A stretch of DNA of 14,218 nucleotides from DTFZ01 sp050260375 (GTDB taxonomy: Bacteria > Bacillota > Clostridia > Christensenellales > SZUA-584): positions 1-14,218 of the forward strand of contig JBLNCA010000057.1 of assembly GCA_050260375.1 (NCBI GenBank). Reading direction: 5' to 3'. The notes under the pieces were generated by a model that was not told the DNA's origin, did not search any database, and was given only the letters and a program-made list of their open reading frames with translations. This document shows, in pieces, positions 1-4,622 of the stretch. The position numbers and the translations under genes are program-made. The first letter of the stretch is position 1. The number at the start of each line of letters is the position of its first letter.

Positions 1-118
1 AATAACCGAAAGGTATTTATTAGTACACTAATTCCTATTTGAACCGCCGTATACCGAACGGTACGTACGGTGGTGTGAGAGGTCGGTAGGTGAAATAATC
101 ACCTACCTCCTACTCGAT
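1..118 (+). mobile_element. Group II intron, 3' end only (domains V and VI)
   Basis: This is the 3' tail of a self-splicing mobile intron; the rest lies before the window. Domain V is a hairpin at 43-74. A 9-bp lower stem (43-51 with 66-74, one G-U pair) leads to a 2-nt CG bulge (64-65), then a 4-bp upper stem closed by GAAC. The lower stem carries a CGC triad where many introns have AGC. Domain VI is the hairpin 77-115: a 9-bp stem 85-93/99-107, plus basal pairs 77-82/109-115 that leave A112 bulged as the likely branch point. Counting 7 nt from A112 puts the intron end at the AT of 117-118, a normal 3' terminus. The 3' exon therefore starts at 119, inside a tRNA-Arg 3' half. The reverse-transcriptase ORF would be upstream, outside the window. 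The intron class is not assigned. Confidence 0.85.
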
Positions 119-157
119 TCCCGGCGCGACTCGAACGCGCGGCCTTTCACTTAGGAG
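118..157. repeat. Attachment-site repeat, left copy (tRNA-Arg 3' half)
   Basis: These 40 bases are identical to 2057-2096 and correspond to the 3' half of tRNA-Arg(CCU) in reverse orientation: anticodon-loop end, variable loop, T arm and most of the 3' acceptor strand. Outside the 40 bases the two copies diverge at once. On the left, the divergence coincides with the group II intron boundary, so the original repeat may have been longer and may continue on the far side of the intron. A 3' tRNA half repeated at the edge of a tRNA-linked segment is the usual product of tyrosine-recombinase integration (inference). Confidence 0.8.
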
Positions 158-468
158 TTTAAAATGACGATTATTACAGGGCGTTGCCCGAGGCTTAACA
201 ATACCCCAGAGCCCGCTTAAATACTGTGCTTTCCGGCTTCTGATTACTGTCTGATATTGCGCATTCTGCCCAGCTTTACTCCGTTTTATTGGCGTTTATT
301 AGCAGATTATTAACAGAATCGCCAAAAAAATCAAATCACTAATCCAGCTAATTTGCAAGGGTATAATTTGAAATCCGATAAGGATGCTGCTGAAATGGTG
401 GCATCTTTTGTTTAATTATAAGGGAACTATAGGGTACCGCTACAGTGAACTTAATATTGGATAAGAAT
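158..468. other. Gene-free stretch inside the island remnant
   Basis: I see no convincing gene here. There is an 18-codon ORF at 164-220 whose AGGAG-like leader (153-157) is simply tRNA sequence, so it is probably fortuitous. At 314-415 a plus-strand frame without a start codon ends in EMVASFV and a stop; it could be the C-terminal tail of a deleted gene, but I do not recognise it. An inverted pair TTGGCG/CGCCAA spans about 289-336 with a long loop. Confidence 0.4.
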
Positions 469-1551
469 TTAAATGTTTATTGTAATTATTCTCCCATTTG
501 TTCCAGCGCTCTCAACTTCGACATTCAGCCAATTACTCATTCCTTCTATTTTATTAAACCAAACGTTAGTATTTAGTAATGAGCCATCAGTTGTTATATG
601 TAACTTGCGAGTATTAGAATCATATATAATCTCAATTGCTTTCCAGACGATTTTGGCATCTACAGTATTAAAAAACTTAACAGGTTCAATTGAATCCAGA
701 AAACCGAGGAAGAAAACTAATGGATCTTTTTTTAGGTTAATCCTATTCGATTTGTTGTATATCAGCGGATCAAGCCCATACTGTCTATAAGTTTGTATAC
801 TATTCGGCGTATCTTCGCTATACCAAATATTGTGGGCAATAATCGTATTAGCTACATATGCAAAATAGCTATGGTGCTGGATATTCCAACGTAGATTTTT
901 ATAAGAGAAATCTTCATATTTACCATCGTTAGGACGCTTTAATTTAAATTCAGCCCAATTAGCATCATAATTTTTTCGGAGTCTGTCGTATATTAAATAC
1001 CCTGCAATAATGCCATGATCAATGCGATGCCCATATTCTACCCTATAAGTAAAATAGTTTTTCACAAGCTCTTCGGAGTAGGTATAAGGTTTGGCTTCTT
1101 TCCATATATGAGTATAAACATTATGAGAGATATTATATTTGCCCAAATAAAAACTTAGATTACGTGGAGAAGAACGGTTATACTCTGATTCTTCTAAAAT
1201 AGAAGCAGTGTCATGATATAAACAGGAAAGATACCATATATATTGAAAATCATTCCCGTCAATATTATCTATGAATTGCTCAAGATGATTTCTAAATGTA
1301 TCTGACAAAATAGCAGATAAATAGCATCCCAGAAAATATAGCGCCACTGTATGTCGATGTTTTCCTTTTTCTTTAAATCGATCATGAAAACCAATATCAA
1401 ACACCTTGTCCTTTGCGCCTAATGTGTAGTTTCCTCTTATGAATTTGTATGCTTCTTCTTCATTCAGATCATCAAAATTTAAAGGGCGTGTATCGTAATA
1501 ATATTTCCATCTGTTATCCGGCATGGCTTTAAAGGCATCATATAGATTCAT
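469..1551 (-). CDS. HD-superfamily-like protein, 360 aa, island cargo
   Basis: I do not recognise a named family. The protein shows the residue order of an HD-type metal phosphohydrolase: H67 (KHRHT), adjacent H113-D114 (LYHD), H179 in IDHGIIAGYL, H226/H227 and H240 (IIAHN), then D286 in FLGFLDSIE where HD domains carry their last Asp. The core is helical and aromatic-rich; residues ~300-360 look like a small beta-rich tail. No signal peptide or membrane helix is evident. The start is firm: GGAGG at 1559-1563, 7 nt before ATG. A possible promoter is TTTACG-17-TATATT on the minus strand around 1580-1610. Base composition is clearly AT-richer than the chromosomal genes, and it is the only intact gene between the att repeats. 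Substrate and role are unknown; nucleotide hydrolysis or defence would be inference from fold and location. Confidence 0.7.
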   Translation of the reverse strand: MNLYDAFKAMPDNRWKYYYDTRPLNFDDLNEEEAYKFIRGNYTLGAKDKVFDIGFHDRFKEKGKHRHTVALYFLGCYLSAILSDTFRNHLEQFIDNIDGNDFQYIWYLSCLYHDTASILEESEYNRSSPRNLSFYLGKYNISHNVYTHIWKEAKPYTYSEELVKNYFTYRVEYGHRIDHGIIAGYLIYDRLRKNYDANWAEFKLKRPNDGKYEDFSYKNLRWNIQHHSYFAYVANTIIAHNIWYSEDTPNSIQTYRQYGLDPLIYNKSNRINLKKDPLVFFLGFLDSIEPVKFFNTVDAKIVWKAIEIIYDSNTRKLHITTDGSLLNTNVWFNKIEGMSNWLNVEVESAGTNGRIITINI

Positions 1552-1641
1552 ATTAAATCCTCCACGAATGTCTATTGTTTATAATATATCAAGAGGAAAA
1601 AATATCGTAAAGGTTTTAATGTCGTTATGTAATTTTTGGAC

Positions 1642-1670
1642 TTGAATTTATCCTATGTCCTTTTTATATA
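1642..1670 (+). promoter_or_regulatory. Sigma-A-type promoter for the parB remnant
   Basis: TTGAAT (1642-1647) and TATATA (1665-1670) are spaced by 17 bases, followed by an A-rich leader and the GAAAGGAG ribosome site at 1681-1688. It probably drove the now broken parB-like gene. Confidence 0.5.
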
Positions 1671-1695
1671 TCTCAAAAAAGAAAGGAGCATTATT

Positions 1696-1946
1696 ATGAG
1701 TACAAAAAGAACCGATATCAAACCTCCTCTGTGGACGATCTATTCAGAACACAGGATGAGCGCGAGGAGGACAATCGCAAAAAGATTCAAGACATCCCGC
1801 TTTTAAAATTGCACCCGTTTAAAAACCATCAGTTTCAGGTCAATAAAAATGAAGAACTTAATGAGCTTGCAAAAAGTATCAAAGAAAACGGTATGGTTAC
1901 ACCCGCTATTGAGTGTTTTAAAGTCCGTTTTTTACCCCACCACTAG
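1696..1946 (+). pseudogene. ICE-type ParB-like N-terminal fragment, frameshifted and truncated
   Basis: A strong ribosome site (GAAAGGAG, 1681-1688) precedes ATG 1696, and the first frame reads MSTKRTDIKPP, typical of ParB-like proteins of conjugative elements. A single missing base near 1725-1730 then moves the homologous sequence to the next frame, which continues as VDDLFRTQDEREE and the ParB N-terminal segment IPLLKLHPFKNHQFQV...LAKSIKENGMVTPAI. ParB homology stops at about 1912. The expected catalytic GHRR box and the DNA-binding domain are absent, and unrelated residues run to a stop at 1946. Two independent lesions make this a dead gene. Its presence identifies the source element as ICE-like; partner genes (parA, relaxase, integrase) are not here. 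Confidence 0.8.
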
Positions 1947-2017
1947 ACGCTGATAAGCCAGCCTCGGAAGGTAAGCTGTTTTTACTTTTGTGTAGTATGA
2001 AAAATGAAAATTTGAAT

Positions 2018-2050
2018 AAAAAAGCCCCGAAAAAGCTATTTTCGGGGCTT
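2018..2050 (-). terminator. Rho-independent terminator of tRNA-Arg
   Basis: A 10-bp perfect stem (2024-2033 with 2039-2048) with a 5-nt loop is followed on the minus strand by a run of six T (2023-2018). It lies directly after the encoded CCA of tRNA-Arg. Confidence 0.9.
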
Positions 2051-2051
2051 C

Positions 2052-2128
2052 TGGCGTTCCCGGCGCGACTCGAACGCGCGGCCTTTCACTTAGGAGGCGA
2101 ACGCTCTATCCTACTGAGCTACGGGAAC
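2052..2128 (-). tRNA. tRNA-Arg(CCU)
   Basis: On the minus strand this folds as a complete cloverleaf. The acceptor stem is GTTCCCG/CGGGAAC, the D stem GCTC/GAGC, and the anticodon stem TTCGC/GTGAA (one G-U). The anticodon loop CTCCTAA gives anticodon CCU, reading AGG. The T arm is GCGCG-TTCGAGT-CGCGC, the discriminator is G (2055), and CCA is encoded at 2054-2052. The gene is intact, and its 3' half (2057-2096) is the right-hand att repeat; after integration the element evidently restored a full tRNA. Confidence 0.95.
2057..2096. repeat. Attachment-site repeat, right copy, within tRNA-Arg
   Basis: Identical over 40 bases to 118-157. Divergence begins at 2097 on the anticodon side and at 2056 at the acceptor end. 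The recombination crossover probably lay within this block. Confidence 0.8.
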
Positions 2129-2155
2129 CCGATGTTCAATTTTTGCCTGTAAATT

Positions 2156-2202
2156 CGCCTGTTTAAGAAACGGACGCTCTATCTTTGGCGAGCTGCAGGC
2201 GC
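2156..2202 (-). pseudogene. Internally deleted tRNA remnant
   Basis: The minus strand begins with a tRNA-like 5' half: GCGCCTG acceptor strand (2202-2196), D stem GCTC/GAGC with a loop lacking the usual GG, then the anticodon strand TCCGT and loop TTCTTAA (CUU, or UCU in another register). It then jumps directly to CAGGCG (2161-2156), which matches a 3' acceptor strand. The 3' anticodon strand, variable loop and T arm are missing. It sits 27 bases from the intact tRNA-Arg. It may be a relic of a second tRNA gene at this integration hotspot, or partly chance similarity. Confidence 0.45.
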
Positions 2203-2221
2203 ATGCATCATCTTTGCATGC
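2201..2221. other. Short perfect hairpin GCATGCA/TGCATGC
   Basis: A 7-bp perfect inverted repeat (2201-2207 with 2215-2221, 7-nt loop) lies downstream of the UPF0210 stop codon. It has no T-run on the minus strand, so it is not a standard terminator, though it may protect the 3' end of the transcript. Confidence 0.35.
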
Positions 2222-2257
2222 CATGTTATTTTACAGATAAACTTATGATATGTCAAC

Positions 2258-3616
2258 CTAGTTTCTTATGCCCTGCAAAGGCGCGGGTATTCTACCGCCG
2301 CGCATAATCAGGCGGTCGCAGCCGCTTTTGCCTACGTCCATTACAACGGCTTTCCCGAGCAGCCCGCCGTATTCCACGCAGTCGCCCACGTTTGCGCCGG
2401 GAACGGGTATTATGCGCACGCCCGTCGTTTTGCCGTTTATTACGCCTATTGCGGCCTCGTCGGCTATTATTGCGGATATGACGTTGGCTGGGGTAGAGCC
2501 GGGTATCGCTACCATATCCAGCCCGACGGAGCAGACGCTCGTCATTGCCTCAAGCTTCTCAAGCGAAAGCGCTCCCTGCTTGACCGCGTTTATCATGCCT
2601 TCGTCTTCGCTGACGGGAATGAACGCGCCGGACAAACCGCCCACGTGCGACGACGCCATTACCCCGCCTTTTTTGACCGCGTCGTTTAAAAGCGCGAGCG
2701 CGGCCGTCGTGCCGTGCATGCCGCATACGTCGACGCCTATCTCTTCGAGTATGTGAGCCACGCTGTCTCCTATCGCCGGAGTGGGCGCGAGCGAAAGGTC
2801 CACTATGCCAAAACTGACGCCCAAGCGCTCGGAAGCTTCCTTTGCGACGAGCTGGCCCACGCGCGTTATCGAAAACGCCGTCTTTTTTATCGTTTCCGCA
2901 ACGACGTCGAATTTTTCTCCCTTTACCTTTTCCAGCGCGGCCTTGACGACGCCCGGACCCGAAACGCCCACGTTTATCGCGCACTCGGGCTCGCCCGCAC
3001 CGCAGAACGCTCCGGCCATGAACGGGTTGTCTTCCACGGCGTTTGCGAACACGACGAGCTTGGCGCAGCCTATGCCGCCGCCGCTCTTTGTGCGCTCCGC
3101 CGTTTCGAGTATTATGCCGCCCAGCTTTTTAACGGCGTCCATGTTAATGCCGGTGCGCGTGCTTGCTACGTTTACGAACGCGCAGACGCGCTCGGTGGAA
3201 GAAAGAGCGCTTGCCAAAGAATCTAGCAGCACGGCGTCGCTTCTGGTTTCGCCTTTGTGCACCAGCGCGCCGAAACCGCCTATGAAATTTACGCCGGTAT
3301 CGTAAGCGGCCGCGTCGAGGGCCTCGGCAAATACTGTGTAATCACCTAAGCCGCTGCTCGCCGCTATCTCCGCTATGGGCGTTACCGATATGCGCTTGTT
3401 GACAATGGGTACGCCAAACTCTCTCGCTATATCTTCGCCGACCCGCACGAGGTTTTTGGCTTTGTCGTATATCTTGCGGCGTATGTTGTCGCAGCAGACC
3501 TTGGCGTCTGAGGAAACGCAGTCCCGAAGCGATATGCCCATCGTTATCGTGCGCACGTCAAGATTTTCCGTATCTATCATCTTTATCGTTTCGAGCACTT
3601 CGCGTTTGCTTATCAA
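2258..3616 (-). CDS. UPF0210/PFL family protein (DUF711), 452 aa
   Basis: A conserved cytosolic protein of the UPF0210 (DUF711, 'PFL family') group. Its reaction is not established to my knowledge. Family stretches are plain: DVRTITMGISL near the N terminus, NKRISVTPIAEIA, VVFANAVEDNPFMAGAF, NVGVSGPGVVK, VGDSVAHILEEIG, HGTTAALALLNDAVKKGG, GGLSGAFIPVSEDEGM and a C terminus ending GGRIPAPLQ. Length matches the family (~445-455 aa). I choose the TTG at 3616 because GGAGG (3625-3629) lies 8 nt upstream and the following residues (ISKREVLETIKMI) align with the family start. The 33 codons further upstream read through promoter sequence. In many Firmicutes this gene follows a small ACT-domain gene; none is present here. 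GC content is higher than in the island. Confidence 0.93.
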   Translation of the reverse strand: MISKREVLETIKMIDTENLDVRTITMGISLRDCVSSDAKVCCDNIRRKIYDKAKNLVRVGEDIAREFGVPIVNKRISVTPIAEIAASSGLGDYTVFAEALDAAAYDTGVNFIGGFGALVHKGETRSDAVLLDSLASALSSTERVCAFVNVASTRTGINMDAVKKLGGIILETAERTKSGGGIGCAKLVVFANAVEDNPFMAGAFCGAGEPECAINVGVSGPGVVKAALEKVKGEKFDVVAETIKKTAFSITRVGQLVAKEASERLGVSFGIVDLSLAPTPAIGDSVAHILEEIGVDVCGMHGTTAALALLNDAVKKGGVMASSHVGGLSGAFIPVSEDEGMINAVKQGALSLEKLEAMTSVCSVGLDMVAIPGSTPANVISAIIADEAAIGVINGKTTGVRIIPVPGANVGDCVEYGGLLGKAVVMDVGKSGCDRLIMRGGRIPAPLQGIRN

Positions 3617-3648
3617 AGCGTACCCCTCCAAAAAATAAAGTCGCGAGC

Positions 3649-3676
3649 TAATTATAACCCACCGAAAGGCGAGGCG
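3649..3676 (-). promoter_or_regulatory. Second, weaker promoter for the UPF0210 gene
   Basis: On the minus strand TTGCGC and TATAAT are separated by 17 bases; the -10 lies in the AATTATAACCC stretch around 3650-3659. It would give a leader of only ~30 nt before the TTG start. Confidence 0.4.
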
Positions 3677-3724
3677 CAATGAGAGCAAATGAGGTAGAGA
3701 AAATTTATTACACAAGCGTTAAAT

Positions 3725-3753
3725 ATTATACCAATGTATGAATCTACTGTTAA
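3725..3753 (-). promoter_or_regulatory. Sigma-A promoter for the UPF0210 gene
   Basis: TTAACA (complement of 3748-3753), a 17-base spacer and TATAAT (complement of 3725-3730) form a near-consensus promoter pointing at the UPF0210 gene about 110 bases away. Confidence 0.65.
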
Positions 3754-3827
3754 AATAAAAAACTCATGTTTAACCCGCAAAATATCGACTTATTATATAT
3801 ATAGGAAAATGGTGGAGGTGTACGAAT

Positions 3828-3911
3828 ATGAAAAAGCTGCTTGCTGCGGGAATGATAACTTTGTTTCTTGCATTGTATTATATCGTAGGCACCGGCTATG
3901 CCGGCAACTGA
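3828..3911 (+). CDS. 27-aa hydrophobic peptide
   Basis: A short gene with strong expression signals. GGAGGTG (3814-3820) lies 7 nt before the ATG, the frame is closed by TGA at 3909-3911, and a hairpin terminator follows. The product starts MKKLLAAGMITLFLALYY and ends GTGYAGN: two lysines followed by one hydrophobic helix of about 18-20 residues. It could be a single-span membrane peptide or a signal-peptide-like leader. An AT-rich TATTATATA (3791-3799) could serve as a -10. It is transcribed divergently from the UPF0210 gene. I do not recognise the family; similarity to a type I toxin is only in size and hydrophobicity. Confidence 0.6.
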   Translation: MKKLLAAGMITLFLALYYIVGTGYAGN

Positions 3912-3942
3912 GAATTAAGTCATGTATAAAAAAGCAACATGA

Positions 3943-3977
3943 AAATGAGCTGCCCTTATGAATTGACAGCTCTTTTT
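3943..3977 (+). terminator. Terminator after the 27-aa peptide gene
   Basis: GAGCTG (3947-3952) pairs with CAGCTC (3967-3972), is preceded by AAAA-T and followed by TTTTT (3973-3977). The 14-nt loop makes it modest, but its position 35 bases after the stop codon fits. Confidence 0.6.
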
Positions 3978-3981
3978 ATAC

Positions 3982-4098
3982 GGGGTCCCCAGCAAGACGT
4001 GAGGCTTGATGGGGTGTGTATATTGGTCCTTTAGCCAGACAGATTGGGGGACAAAGCGTCCGGCTTTTGGGGGGTAATCTATGAGTTCGCCCTGGGGT
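3982..4098. ncRNA. Hairpin-rich noncoding stretch, possible structured RNA
   Basis: No reading frame is convincing here, but the sequence is G-rich and folds. A 10-position stem with one mismatch joins 3987-3996 and 4005-4014 around an 8-nt loop. A nested pair AGCC...GGCT (4033-4036 with 4062-4065) encloses GGAC/GTCC (4049-4052 with 4057-4060). CCCC at both ends could close the structure. The strand is undecided: it lies between a plus-strand terminator and the 3' end of a minus-strand gene. It matches no riboswitch class that I can recall. It could also be a MITE-like relic. Confidence 0.3.
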
Positions 4099-4109
4099 CA
4101 TATGAAATA

Positions 4110-4313
4110 TTATTTATCCCTGTCTCTGTCTCCCCTGATTCTGGGGAACAGCATAATACTCCACAACCCGGCCAGGCCGACGAGCGCATAGATGATTCTT
4201 GCAACGATTGAACCGGCGCCGAATATCGCATCAACGAGATTGAAATTGAAGAATCCTACAAGGCCCCAGTTGATTGCGCCGATAACTACGAGTATCCATG
4301 CCAGTGTATTCAA
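4110..4313 (-). CDS. DUF378 family small membrane protein, 67 aa
   Basis: A small two-helix membrane protein of the DUF378 (YuzA-like) family; function unknown. The diagnostic motif GAINWGLVGFFNFNLVDAIFG lies near the N terminus. Helix 1 is roughly residues 4-22 and helix 2 about 37-55 (RIIYALVGLAGLWSIMLF), followed by a charged tail GDRDRDK. I prefer the TTG at 4313, giving MNTLAWIL, because AAAGGAG (4323-4329) is 9 nt upstream. An in-frame TTG at 4322 abuts the Shine-Dalgarno and is too close. The Shine-Dalgarno is itself one arm of a hairpin (4323-4359). It is the last gene of the uppP-M20-83aa series, 55 bases after the 83-aa stop. Confidence 0.85.
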   Translation of the reverse strand: MNTLAWILVVIGAINWGLVGFFNFNLVDAIFGAGSIVARIIYALVGLAGLWSIMLFPRIRGDRDRDK

Positions 4314-4359
4314 AAAAACCAACTCCTTTCGCTGTTATTATCCGCAGAACGCGAAGGAG
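4311..4359 (-). terminator. Hairpin plus T-run overlapping the DUF378 ribosome site
   Basis: On the minus strand CTCCTTCGC (4359-4351) pairs with GCGAAAGGAG (4332-4323), 9 bp with one bulged A, loop 18 nt. After the stem come TTGG and a run of seven T. It can act as a terminator or attenuator after the 83-aa gene, and it buries the Shine-Dalgarno of DUF378. Confidence 0.55.
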
Positions 4360-4368
4360 TTATTACAT

Positions 4369-4620
4369 TTATAATTTTTTCTTGGTAGCAATTTTTTCAA
4401 TTTCGAGAGAATCGAAAGAAACGCTGTCGACAAAATCGTCGGGATAGAATACCGTCCTGTTAAAATCCCGGGTCTCGCTTAAATGTTTGTCGAGCATAAT
4501 AGGCTTTGAGAGGTCAAACGCGTCGCATGCGGCGGCAACGGCGCTTTTCAAATCTTCGCCCTCAACTATGACGTCATTTAATATCCTGTCTTCTATTTTG
4601 ATTTTCGCCCAAAATTTCAT
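4369..4620 (-). CDS. Unknown 83-aa protein, coupled to the M20 peptidase gene
   Basis: I do not recognise this protein. It is soluble and acidic in the middle, with no signal peptide, membrane segment or cysteine cluster. The N terminus (MKFWAKIKIEDRILNDVIVEG) looks like the first strands of a small alpha/beta fold; EDLKSAVAAACDAFDL is probably a helix; the tail is basic (IEKIATKKKL). Its ATG lies only 2 bases after the stop of the dipeptidase gene (TAG-CA-ATG), so it is very likely translationally coupled to it and part of the same operon. No independent Shine-Dalgarno is obvious. Confidence 0.75.
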   Translation of the reverse strand: MKFWAKIKIEDRILNDVIVEGEDLKSAVAAACDAFDLSKPIMLDKHLSETRDFNRTVFYPDDFVDSVSFDSLEIEKIATKKKL

Positions 4621-4622
4621 TG

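Larger units (their letters stand above)
118..2096. mobile_element. Remnant of a tRNA-Arg-integrated element, no integrase
   Basis: The segment between two identical 40-bp tRNA-Arg 3'-half repeats has the layout of an integrated genomic island: complete tRNA at one end, orphan 3' half at the other. It contains an HD-like gene on the minus strand and the start of an ICE-type parB on the plus strand that is frameshifted and cut short. There is no recombinase, relaxase or replication gene, so it cannot move by itself. It is best read as a deleted ICE/IME or as cargo left at the site. The HD-like gene is much more AT-rich than the chromosomal genes to the right, which fits transfer. Confidence 0.65.

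Noticed and set aside
164..220. 18-codon ORF right after the left att repeat
   Set aside because: Its apparent ribosome site is part of the tRNA-derived repeat; the peptide resembles nothing.
473..790. Plus-strand open frame opposite the HD-like gene
   Set aside because: Antisense shadow without a ribosome site; the minus-strand frame has a perfect Shine-Dalgarno and motif order.
118..2096. Complete integrative element with recombinase
   Set aside because: No integrase, excisionase, relaxase or replication gene is present between the repeats, so only a remnant is claimed.
2268..3305. Several long open frames antisense to or out of frame with the UPF0210 gene
   Set aside because: GC-rich coding sequence leaves open shadow frames; they are low-complexity or Arg/Ser-rich and lack start signals, whereas the UPF0210 frame matches a known family along its length.
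3734..3961. 75-codon plus-strand frame overlapping the peptide gene
   Set aside because: No ribosome site at its start. The strong GGAGGTG serves the ATG at 3828 in another frame.
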